Assembly (NCBI GenBank): GCA_032718565.1
Contig: JAVGVS010000018.1
Location: 638,501 to 702,500, forward strand
Length of the DNA: 64,000 nt
DNA from: Distichodus sexfasciatus
Lineage: Eukaryota; Chordata; Actinopteri; Characiformes; Distichodontidae
Direction: 5' to 3'
Shown here piece by piece: positions 22,199 to 33,672 of this stretch. The notes below the pieces were generated by a model. It was not told the DNA's origin. It did not search any database and saw only the letters and a list, made by a program, of their open reading frames with translations. The position numbers and the translations under genes were made by a program. The stretch's first letter is position 1, and each line of letters opens with the position of its first letter.

Positions 22199-25100
22199 AA
22201 TTGAAATTATACATTCATGGGGTTCATGAGATGAAGACCTTAGAAATGTGAGTCTCTGGCTCTGATAAAAATGGCGACTCTGGCGTTGTGATCCCACTGC
22301 AAAGTAGCCATCCATCACCACTAAGGAGCCGTGGTGACCAAATAAGCGAATGAGACTTAATTATCTCTCACTGCACACTTTGTGAAGATTAATGTAAGAA
22401 TGCAGGCCAAGTAGGGGTCTTCCTCTGGAGTGGGACAGAGAGACACATGGGTTTGGGAGTAATGAGGCAGCGTGAAAGGATACATTTGCGTTTACTAAAG
22501 TGTCTGTAACCTTTTATCCCACAAGATTTAGACAAAAAAACATCATACATAGACGTAAAGTGAAGTACAAATGCATAAAAGAAGACATTATTGATACTTA
22601 CTTTAGTTCTTAACATAACTAGTCAAAATACCACATTTTTCTTTTTTGTCTTCAGTGCACTTCTCCCTGAAAGCTCACGCTTTCCACTAAAATAACTGAT
22701 TATTTGATATCCCTATTAGCTCTCAATGCTAATATACAATACTGTCATGTCAGACAAGGTCAAGTGCAGCTGCCCCTCTTCCTTCTGTTGCATTGCAATT
22801 AAGCCAGACTCAGGGGACGGTTTGGCTTGATTTTTTTCTAGCGAGGGAAAGTGGTGGCATTAACTCAGACTGGAACATGTTCGCTTCTCCTTCACATGCT
22901 ACCTAGAAGTTGGATTACCAGACATCTCCATAAATCAATCTGTATTTTAAAGCGCACATCAACAGTCTTCGCATCGAACGCCCACTTTTTTTGTTTAGAA
23001 GCATGCTTTGCATGATTTAATTAACACTTCAATTAGAAGTAATTGCATAAACACTCCGCTAATAATGGGTGGAACCCACTGCAAGAGGGCAAACATTGAG
23101 CAGGTTTTCTTTCTCATTATGGTACGTAGGGCAATGTTATTACGGAAATGATAATTAGGTGTCATTAGCACACACGCGAACTGGGTTAATTGCCGCAAAC
23201 ACAAACAGTGTAGATGGCTCAAAGTTCGTGTTTACTGTCATTAGCATGAGCTGTAGAAAATGACACAACTCTGTTCTCACGTTGCCATTTTAACACGTTG
23301 ACATAATGTGTACTATAAATAAATCTATACTACAGGCGTTTTCCAGGTGACTGTTTCTATTAAACTCTATAAAGAATAAGTGGGTTTATTCGGTGTATTT
23401 GAGTAAACAGCCAGTGAGACGATTTCTGATTAAAAAGATACTAGCACAAAGACTTGTATAAGAAAAGCCATATTCACCTCTTCACATTTTCAAGCCAGAA
23501 TAAAATTGCCTCCAACTGCAAAGCAATAAACAAGTAGGGTCTACATATGTATGACAGTTACAAACAGAGGTTTTTCATGTGAGAATCCAGCATGTATTAT
23601 TGAGTTTGCGCTTATCTTCTGGTATTTCTCTTTTTATTCATGAGTTCACTCTGAGCAGAAGCGAAACCCTGGCGAAGACAAACGCATGGCATGGTGTGCT
23701 GTGGCCAGCCGGCCGGCCTGCGGCCCCAACTTTGATACTCTTTAGAATAATTGCATATCAGCACATGCCATCGGTGCTGCATTCTCCGAGCGCACTCTTA
23801 TGCATGGCGCAAACCTCACTGTTTGCATAAGCCCATTTATTATGAGTGATAGTGCTGCCTTCCCTGACATTTTGTAAACTGGAAGCACCTAATCTTGTTT
23901 GGTCCTGATGCTTATTAAAATACGGGAGTATGGAGGAAGCCATGCCACTGGCTACTCTTCCCCATGTCCTGATAGGCCGGGCGCTGCTTCCTGTTCAAAA
24001 TAAATACATTTGTCTTGTTTGCACCAAGCGTCCCTGTCCGTGTCTGAGGTGAGAAGGGTGTCTGCAGCTGCCTGGTTCAATCACATGATTTATGAATGCA
24101 CCCAGGCCTTTTTCCTCTGGAAAAACTGCTGTTGAGACTGCAAGAGTTAATAAGACGCCCCCCTTTGGCATCCAGACGAGAGCACAGACTCTATGGTTTT
24201 AGTCGCAGACTTTGCAGACTCCATGGCTGTCAGCACTGGCTGTCAGGCTCAAGAGGAGGAGGAAGAGGAGGACAAAGACAGACAGGTAGGGGGTAGAGGG
24301 AGGGGTGGCTGACGAAGACAGGTGGAGGGGGAGTGTTTAGGAAATAATTGAATTCTACAATGGCTGGCAGATATCTGAATGTGACTTTGTGGGGCTCTGA
24401 TCCTTTATCCCCCTCGCAGTCTGTGTATCGACAGCTAAAAACAACAGTCATTATCTGTTAATTACATTAACATTTTATCAGCGGCATGGCGGGGAGGAGG
24501 AGGGTGTGGGAGATAGTCGTCTGTCAGCTGCTGAAGGTTTCAAAACGGAGAGGTGGAAAATGAGTGGACAGCCGAAGGGCCAGACCTTAGAGAGCAAGGC
24601 CACTCTGGACCCTGGCTCTCTCGGTCAACTGCCCCCTGGCAGGCTTCTCCAGCTCTGCTGGGACTAACAGGGGCCAGACACCTCAAGTGACACCCAGGGG
24701 TCTGGCTGGGCCATTGTTGCCCTGACCCCTTTCCCACAAGCAAAGAAAATGACTAATGACTTCTACCTGTGTGCTTTTCTGCATCACAACACACACTGGT
24801 TGGTGCAATTTGGTAGTGAACACAGATTTTGCTCTGTAGAAAAGGGGATGACATTTTGTCATAGAAAAAGACCAGGTAAATAGTTTAAAAAAATTCAGGA
24901 GAGATTGGTTTATACTTTAAAAAATGTAAATCATGTGAGAATAGGAATTTTATGATATTTTGTAATGAAGGTACTTATTGACCTAATAATCAAAAAGAAA
25001 TATGTGACCATTTAAACAGGACAGGCACAATGACCACTTTATTAATTATTTCGGGTTCATGGTCTGCATTCAGCTCAATGTCAAATCCTCTACCCTGCTG

Positions 25101-26599
25101 CTCACAGATGATGGCAGAGCTTTAGCTGACTGGTCACTTGCTGCTTGGGCATTGCAGCCCAGTCCTGTCCTTTGCCTTGATGACCAGTGCATGGTCCTGG
25201 CCCGGTCCATATTTCCTCATTACTCCGCTCATATGTTTTATTTATGCACTCTGTAGTATGCCCGCTTCTGCCAACACTACCCTGGGCAGAGGCATTGGTG
25301 ACAGTGCCAGGGAATGGAAGACTAGAGCAGCAGATGCCAGCTTGCTCGATAAAGAAATTGGCTGCGAGATTGAAAGCTGGGAGCTTCTGATCGGGGCCTG
25401 ACTTCGCCCATGCAGCTTTTGGCTGGATGCACGTGTGCTCCCAATCCTTCAATCACATTACGAGGCTCCACTGTCGAGGGACATAACCTCTCTGCCCACT
25501 GCAGTCATGGGGCTGTTTATTGATTGGAACCTGCCCCCATAACTTAATATTTCACCTGCTTATTTCCCTGACGAAGGCCGCCTCCTGTCACTCCAGCCAG
25601 AGGAGGATCAATGGGACTGTTGTCCCAGCAGGGGAAGGTCCAGGCTGGGGTCGCGAGCTGACTGACAGGGCTCCAGTCACTGGCTGGCAGCTGGACAGCC
25701 AGCCAACGGTCAATGAGCAAAACCACAGAGCTCTGAATATGCCTGTTTTTTTTTGTCAAGAGAAATTACTGGCGCCTTGAAATATAGGACAGTTCTTTTC
25801 TATAAGATCGCTTTTTAAAGAGTCAAAAAAGAATGGCGTATAGAAGCATCTAGGCAGAGAGAGGTTAGGACAAATGGCTCTAATAGAGGAATACAATGAA
25901 ACAAGGTAAAGGTAAAGGTAGAGAGAGAGAAAGGAAGAAATAGAAGAGTGGCGACTAAAGCCTTGATACAGCAAAGATGCAAAAGATGAGAACTGTCAAT
26001 TGAAGAGTAAGACAGAAATGGGGAAAACAGGTAGCAGTAGAGAAAGGTAGGAAGGTAGAGTAAGAGAGGAAAGAGATGGGAGGGGGGTTCTTGAACACAC
26101 AGCCTTGATACACAAAAATGCAAAAGACCATTGCTGACAAAGAAAGAGTAAGAAAGAAAGAGATATCAAGTGTAGTAATCAAAATGAAAAATGGGTCCCC
26201 GGCTACTTTAAACAAGAGCTAATTTATCACCAGAAAGTACGGATAAGTAGCCGAGTTGTTGCCGTTCAGTAAGTACCCGTTCTGCACCAAATTATTCCAC
26301 CCCTGCCTGCGTGCAACCATAAATCATACACTTCCACACATCTTTTCCCATTAGCGCCCATGCTAGGCATGGGTGCGTGCTCAGCTACCAAACACAGACT
26401 AATAGGCTACAACTTTTAATTTTAAGAATGCCCAGAGTGCCCTATAGCCACACCCCCCATACAAACCTCTCATATCCCCCCACCGCACCCCAAAGCACAA
26501 TTCACACAGGAGCATAAAGCAATTTTGATCACCATCAACCGGCAGTAATTCTCTTCTTGATTGTAGCACAGCAGTATTTACTAGATTTCATTCAGCAGA
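22199..26599. other. Intergenic; enhancer-like blocks and a purine-rich tandem duplication
   Basis: The block 22985-23245 (GCATGATTTAATTAACACTT, CAATTAGAAGTAATTGCATA, GAAATGATAATTAGGTGTCA) is a strong candidate conserved enhancer by eye. A second lies at 24330-24500 (GTTAATTACATTAACATTTT). Positions 25960-26215 hold a diverged tandem duplication with period about 142 bp, the unit starting GCCTTGATACA. No gene seen. Confidence 0.35.
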
Positions 26600-26760
26600 A
26601 TTCCTGGGTGGCTCAGTGTTTCGAGGCACAGTCCCCACGTGTTAGAGATAGAGTTGATCCCTTGCCATTGGGAACTGAGAGGTCATTGCCTTCTACAGTC
26701 CCATGGTCGCTTTAGCCAACAGGGGCTGTTGATTAAAATGGTGCTTCAGAGGGAATTCTA
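26600..26760 (+). repeat. Possible decayed tRNA-derived SINE
   Basis: GGTGGCTCAGTG looks like an A box and GAGTTGATCCC, about 45 bp downstream, like a B box, followed by CCATTGGGAACTG sequence. Divergence is high and no second copy is in the window. Confidence 0.35.
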
Positions 26761-27539
26761 AGCTTGCATTTGTAAGGAACAATAGCACCAAAATTAAGTC
26801 AAAGTCTTTAATATGGACCATTGCTCCAACACTAGCATTTTATGATTAATATGTGTGAAAGTCACTACTTAAGAGATTTTCCACATTAGCAAACATTGTG
26901 AAATGGTCAATGATGTGCAGCAAAATATCTTTACTGGGTTTATTGAATGACCCGTGATAAGACCATTATTAGGATGTTGTTAATAGTAAATGAAGGTCAA
27001 TGGTAATGGAGTTGCATGCTATAAATAAAATGTGAAAGCCAAAAATGTATTTTTGTGTCTATATGTAAAGAAAAAGTAACCTACCACTACTGGATTTACT
27101 GCTTTAACACAGAATTCTAATTTAGCACTTATTGTTACACATTCCAACCAGCTGTTCTACAACAAACACACCATTTTATTTCCCCCTCTTCACAATCTCA
27201 GTGGATTACCAACAGAAGCGAAACAATGGCAGCAGAAATAAATTCATCAAAGCGAGTGTTCTTGAATGACTCTAGGAAGTCCCTCGCAAGACAGCCAGCT
27301 AGTGTCCAATGCTGCTCTCAGTCAAATGCTAAAGGGAGCTAGCGCATGATGGATGGAGTCTTTGACTTCCAATAGAAGTGGCATGATGGCCTGGCATCTC
27401 TCAGTAGTGCTCCCGTTCACATTGTGACCAAATCCTGTTGTGTCCCTGTTTCGCTGCGGTGACAGCATGAGGAATGCCTGGTTTTGTTTCCCCCACTGTT
27501 GCTATCCATCATCTATGGAAAGCCAAGACATGTTGCTAC

Positions 27540-27541
27540 AC

Positions 27542-27578
<37 letters not shown>

Positions 27579-27581
27579 TAC
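27540..27581. repeat. (CA)n microsatellite
   Basis: Interrupted then pure CA repeat; the surrounding ORFs are shadows. Confidence 0.95.
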
Positions 27582-28085
27582 AGGCATGTGCTCTCTCATC
27601 TGCACATGCGTGGTTAAATGGGTCCCCACATCTGCCAAATAGCCCAAACACCATTCCTACGGCTCGCTTTTTATGAGCCATGTGAGAGTGCACTACATGT
27701 CCAGCTCTTTCCTCTGAGCCGCTGCTTGTAAACGGAAGTATTTTCAGATCAATCTCCTTCTAGCAAGTGGCTGTGATTTGATGCCTGTTGATGTGTGCGC
27801 CTGATGAGGAAGGCATTCTGCTGGTTACTCTACCCACTGGAAAACCTTGTGTCCTAGGAAAAGTGAAACGAGTCTCCTGACCTTTGCCTGGACATTTAAG
27901 GCAATGAATTCACATAAACATTTTTTTAATTATAAAAGGGGAAAACCTTGTAATCAATATACATGTTCCTCTGCCCACATACCTAATCCAGTAATCTTAT
28001 GGGGTACTGTAAATCAAATCAAAATCACTACTAAAGGTAAAAAAGATGAAAACATCATCAGTGTTTTCAAAATTTCTGGTATAGG

Positions 28086-28260
28086 TGATGGTGGTCTAGT
28101 GGTTAGGGCACTTGTCTCTAAACCAAGAGGTTGTGGGTTTGAATCCTACCTCCAGCACTACTGTCATTGGGTCTCTGAGCAAGACCCTTAAGCTGAAGTT
28201 GCTCCAGGGAAATAAAGATTGCGCTGGATGAGAGTGTCTGTGAAATGCTGCAAATGTAAA
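28086..28260 (+). repeat. tRNA-derived SINE, family 2
   Basis: A box TGGTCTAGTGG at 28092-28102 and B box GGTTTGAATCC at 28136-28146 head the element. The body runs TCTCTGAGCAAGACCCTTAA, GCTGGATGAGAGTGTCTGTG and ends GAAATGCTGCAAATGTAAAA, the usual tail of fish tRNA SINEs that pair with an L2-like LINE. Related pieces are at 15606 and 61655. Confidence 0.85.
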
Positions 28261-28770
28261 ATCTAATGGTATAGAAAGTAGCATAGAACTGAACCGAACA
28301 GCCAATAAATATAACCTTCGATAACAGACAACAGGTTTTAGAAATAAGAAAAATAATTTTCTCAGATCACATTCTATACTTCCCACAAGTCAGCAAATAA
28401 ATATAATTTTTATATTCAATGCAAAGATCCAATTTATTCTGAAATATTTTATATTTAATTAATTCAAAGTGATTATGAAAAACCTAACAAACGATGAAAC
28501 ACACAATCTTAGGACGTGTGATCAAAGCAGAGATGCGCGATCTTCAGCTCAGAGTGCAAGTATGTATGACGTGAGCTCAAGTGTCAAGATGTTATCTCAT
28601 AAAGGAGCTTATAAATGTACAACCCTCTCTAGCCACATAAAGCGCAGCCATGATTTATGGTCATTGATCAGCTGCCTGAGGCTCTGACAGCTTTGTAGAC
28701 GGCATCAACACCCTTTACACTGTCAGCGTACAGACGCATCTTTAACAGACAGAAACATAGTTTTCAATGG

Positions 28771-28772
<2 letters not shown>

Positions 28773-28802
<30 letters not shown>
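28773..28802. repeat. (AC)n microsatellite
   Basis: About 15 AC units. Confidence 0.95.
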
Positions 28803-28805
<3 letters not shown>

Positions 28806-29641
28806 GAAGCTTTAAATATCAAGAGAGCGATGCACATGATCAGTGTGTAACATTACAGAGTAAATATCAAGAAATGAAGCAAATAAACAAGAATGAATAT
28901 TACATAACATGATTCATTTAAGCATGTATTCATCTAAAATAGTGAATAATTGGGGGGCAATCAACTGAGCAAGGCTGATTTAGCTTTCATAAAGATTTAG
29001 GATTATTTATATATGTTGCATTGCATGTCTATTTTGCACATCTTTGAAATTGGAACACACATCTTACTTAAATATAAGCATTATGTGTTCTGTTCAATTC
29101 TAATTCCTATTGTACTTGGTACTAAACCTGACTTATGTTCATTTTAATGTGAGGAAGTGCTTTTGTAAACGTGACAATGAGTTGCATGAAACCATAAAAA
29201 GTCTGTATTTTCAACTTGAGCCTGCAACAGTGCATTCCATATTATAATAAGATGATCATGAATTGAAATGATGTACTTTGTTGATGAACCCCAGCATATT
29301 ACATTAACGATAGGCTTGACGTTTCTATCGGCCAGTCCCTCCGTCCACACTCTTATGAAGAGGAATCTCTGCCTCTCCAATAAAGCCTAATTGTCTCCCG
29401 TGAGAATGGATAGCACGTCCATGGCATAGCTTAGTTTAAAATGCAAAATGTGGACATTATCTGGCACTGAGATTCAGCAGCATCCATCACGCTATGCTAA
29501 TGTGGCTGGCTGGTTAAGATATTCTAATATAAGCCACCCTGGAGATGTAGAGGAATTAACACAAACAGAGAGGGGAGGCAGGAACACAGAGGGGTCAGGA
29601 GATAGAAAGGGACAGGGGAGTGTCAGTGAGACAGGATCTCT

Positions 29642-29664
29642 TCTCTCTCTCTCTCTCTCTCTAT

Positions 29665-29695
<31 letters not shown>

Positions 29696-29702
29696 ACACA
29701 CA
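29642..29702. repeat. (TC)n-(AC)n compound microsatellite
   Basis: A pure TC run passes through TATC into AC repeats with one ACTC interruption. Confidence 0.95.
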
Positions 29703-29869
29703 CATACTACCAAGCGAAAACATTTTGCTTATATTCTGAATTATTATTAATGACTTTTTTTTTTTTAATTTTCCATTTGTTTCCTGTTTTTAAATTGAAT
29801 CCTACAGCTTCTTCTTGAAGACCACATTAATGTATCGAGATCTTACAGCTGCATTTTAAAACTGTTGAT

Positions 29870-30270
29870 GCCCATAAATCGCCTCAAAAAAGGCCTGATC
29901 TCTTAGGAACAGCTCCCAACCTGTCCCCAGGTCCTCAGCTCACTCCCACCTCTCCCACATCATGCCACGACCTGCCAGGGCTGCAAGTGAAAGTATTATT
30001 ATCGTTATATTAATGTGACATTAATTGCTTTTACTTTTTCACTCCATTAAGTGTGCTCTATCTCTTCGGGAGCCTGGCCAGATGGTTTATCACTTCGCCG
30101 CTGTTGCTGGTGCCATTAATTGGCAAAGACACTGGGCTATAAAATGATTGTGACGCAGTGTTGAAAATGTTCATCGCGCTAATTGAAAAGTAATTGTGGA
30201 GGTATAGTGCAACTGTCACTCCATAAAGAGCCAGGTTATTGAAGAGAAGGAAGAATGGCAAGCGTGTGCC
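29870..30270. promoter_or_regulatory. Candidate conserved non-coding element
   Basis: Unique sequence with dense ATTA/TAAT words and stretches such as TATTAATGTGACATTAATTG, GCCATTAATTGGCAAAGACA and CGCTAATTGAAAAGTAATTG. It lacks repeat character and coding character. This is the typical look of vertebrate developmental enhancers; conservation itself cannot be seen from one sequence. Confidence 0.4.
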
Positions 30271-33118
30271 TGTTTGGAAGCAATTACAAGGTGTTTTGAA
30301 GGAAAATCTCTCACAGCGTCATTGTACAAAGAGGAGCAGGCTGAAAGCACAGCTGTATCACGCTTCAGCACAACGCACTACAGAACTAAAGAGGCTTTTG
30401 AAGGGAGCTTAAGTTTGGCTTTTGCTTTTTTGTGTTAAATAAATGTTGGTGAATTTTATGTGTGTAATTGTACAATATTAATTTAGATGAAGTTTATGTA
30501 AATACTAACATCTTTATCCTCAATTTAACAGTGCACATATATTCTCCTGAGATTCACAACTCACTCTTTCCACATCCATATGGCATCACATACTTCATCA
30601 TGTGAGAAAGTATTAGTTTCACATCCATTAGGCAAGTGGAGAACAGCCAAACCACGGTGCACATTTCGTTCAATGTGGGAATATGACATATATGCATAAT
30701 CTTGATGCTTCTGACATAAAAAGTCAGTGAGAAGATCTTGATAATTAGAAGACATTTAATGGTTGCATTGTCAGCGGTAACATTCATTTGATTAATATCT
30801 AATGAACTTTTAAGATTATGTGCAAAATCTACACATTAAGCTGGTCATACTACATTGTAAAATACCATAAACTGAGCAATAAATCAATTCCAAACAGTGT
30901 AATGGCATTTTACACTTTGACTTTAACCATAAATTATGTTTTTCCAGTGCAATTCCACTGTAATTTAGTGAAATTAGAGGCTTCGCATAACAGACAGAAC
31001 AGAACATCTTTGTACCAACCGTTTTCATTATTTGGTATATTTCATTTATTTCAAAAACTTTCCTTGTTTAAGGTATGTAAGTACTTCAGAAAGACATCAA
31101 GACGTGTGTGTCTGTGTGTATGTGTGTGTGTATGCATGTGCTGCCTTTGTTTCCACACTCCTATTGATGCACAATTGTGTTTGAAATGCTGCCTCGACTT
31201 GGAAAGGCGTTCGTTTAAGCCGTCATTACTAAAACAAAGCAGTCCCTCACTTATCAGATCCTAATCGACTCTGCTACAAACCCTGTCGTCCATCCAATCC
31301 ACCGTATTGACACACATTGACTGGTCTGGGTGAGAATAGCACGGTGAACTTGTTGTACATGGATTGGGGTCAAGGCATAAGGCGGTCCAGTGTGTGTGTG
31401 AATGTGTGTGTGTGTGTTTGTGAAGATGGTGGTGCTGGCAGGGAAGAGCCTGCATATTGCTGCCATCTCTAATCAATTTTGTGGAGTGGAGATGAACAGG
31501 ATGGGGAAAAAACAAGGGAATAAATTGGAGCCTGTGTGATTTCATGTCCATCGAGGCCTTTTAAAGGAGGTGTATGCCGGTGAAGGATGCTAATGTTTGT
31601 GGAAGTGGGTGAGGTCAATGCTGAGGTCTGAAAGCGTGCATGTGCATGTGACTGGATGTGTTTGTGTCAGCATCAAAATGTGCGTGTGTTGGTCTAGGTC
31701 AATTCAGGGTTCAGATGAGGCGCCTTGTGTGTTTTTGTTGCATTTGCATGACAGTACTATCTGTAGGTCGACCCAGGAATGTGTATTTTCATCATAGTAA
31801 ATACAACCAACCAGCACTCTGCCCCCCTCCATCTCCGATTCTCCCCTCTCCAAGGTCAATATCCGCAACAATTAGCCCGAGGAGGAGGAGGAGATGTGGG
31901 GTGGGATTTTAAGCATGAACGACCGCCGTCCTCAGCCCTCCTCAAGGGCTCAGGGGGGCAGCAACAGTATGTCAGGCTCAAATGAAAAGTGTACCCATTC
32001 TCTCTTTATGTATCCATTTGCCATCCTCATTAGGACTATTCGCAGACACTTAGAAGCACCCTGCGTATCAGGACAGTAACCTGCCCAGGGCGGAATCGTC
32101 CCCATTCCACCTTCAGCCATCTAATGACAAGTACACTACTCCCATTGTGAGGCCTGCGGGTGTCAGTTGCAGCAAATATAGCACAGGTGGAGAAAAGGTA
32201 AGACGATAAGAAAACTCGCAAGTACAGGACACAAAGCAGAGAGCACACAACACAAAGCAGCATAGCACCCTTATGTCTGCACAAATAATTGTTTCAGCAT
32301 CAACATTGTGATGCGGATGATTCTGTGTCACAACAATGACCGTACAATGTCAAATAAAGAAAATTACATGATGCAAATTTCTTGCTGGTATGCAAAAAAA
32401 ACTAATAACAGATGTTATATAAAACAGATATCATTTACTCCAATATAATTTCTTCAAGTTCAAGAAAGGACGTATTACATTTATTCTCTATGGAGATGCA
32501 CTTCCCTACAAATGCAATTCAGATTTTCCCAGTATCCTGCATTTCTATAGCACACACAACATGGAAAGATTTTTAAAGCTTTTGCACACATCAGTTGTAA
32601 AACAGAAAAAAAATAAATCATTTATGTATGGCTGGGCGATACAAGTTTGAATCTGTGTGTTAATCATTTAAAGCATCTGCCTCTGGTAAAAGGAAAATGA
32701 TTTTTACATGCTTTTATTTTGTTTTTGAGACATGCGAATAAACATGACATTTTTAAAGGGACAATTTATGATGCGTCTAAAAATCTCAAACAACAAATTC
32801 CACCCAAATATTACACAATTCCAGCACATAAATAAACAAAGAACAAAAACATCGTGTAGGTCTACGTGGAAGAAATACGGCTGTAGAAGCTGTACTACTA
32901 TGGCTAACCATGCATACCGTATATCATATGAAAGCTGAGACTCCACAGATTACGCAAATAGCCGGAATACCTCTCTCAGATGCTGTGTTGCATCTTCCTT
33001 TATTCTGACCCAGTAACATGTATGCTGATTCCAATTGACTTCTACAGTAATCACACAAGTATTACCTTTATAACGATACAAAAAGCATAAAAATAGACAG
33101 TGTGGTTGCTGAGATATA
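30271..33118. other. Intergenic
   Basis: No gene seen. (TG)n-like runs occur at about 31104-31140 and 31390-31420. Positions 32629-32640 carry a GGCTGGGCGATA word seen in some fish repeats, too short to call. Confidence 0.4.
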
Positions 33119-33670
33119 CAATACTGTGCAAAAGTTTTAGGCAGGTGTGAAAAAATGCTGAAAACAAAGAATGCTTTCAGAAATATAAATAATGATTGTT
33201 TATTTTTATCAATTTACAAAGTGAGCGAACAAAAGAAAAATCTAAATCAAATCAATATTTGGTGTTACTGCCTTTTGCCTTCAAACCAGCATCAATTCTT
33301 ATAAGTACACTTGCACAAGTCAGGGATTTTGTAGGATTATAGTCATTATATTATTTTGTAGGATTATAGTCATTATATTATTTTGTAGGATTATAGGATT
33401 ATAGATCTGTGGTTAGTTCTCCAAGATGTTTGGAACAACCTACCAGCCGAGTTCCTTCAAAAACTGTGTGCAAGTGTACCTAGAAGGATTGATGCTGTTT
33501 TGAAGGCAAAGGGTGGTCACACCAAATATTGATTTGATTTAGATTTCTCTTTTGTTCATTCACTGCATTTTGTTGATTGAAGAAAATAAATGATTAACAC
33601 TTCCATTTTTGAAAGCATTCTTTGTTTACAGGATTTTTTCACACCTGCCTAAAACTTTTGCACAGTACTG
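33119..33670. mobile_element. Internally deleted Tc1-like DNA transposon
   Basis: The 552-bp element begins CAATACTGTGCAAAAGTTTT and ends with the inverted counterpart AAAACTTTTGCACAGTACTG, flanked by TA on both sides (33117-33118, 33671-33672), the Tc1/mariner target duplication. The terminal inverted repeats are long (about 170 bp) and diverged. The middle of the transposase is missing; 27-bp tandem units TTTTGTAGGATTATAGTC... (33327-33353, 33354-33380 and a partial third) lie at the deletion point. Only the C-terminal transposase remnant remains, so the element is dead. Confidence 0.9.
33407..33532 (+). pseudogene. Tc1-like transposase, C-terminal remnant
   Basis: One open frame of 41 codons ending in TGA reads VWNNLPAEFLQKLCASVPRR and ends LKAKGGHTKY, the usual last part of fish Tc1 transposases. 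The HTH domains and most of the catalytic DDE domain are absent, so no active enzyme is encoded. It sits immediately inside the right terminal repeat, as expected. Confidence 0.85.
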
Positions 33671-33672
33671 TA

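Noticed and set aside
33117..33672. Active transposon
   Set aside because: Only 41 C-terminal transposase codons remain, so it cannot move by itself.
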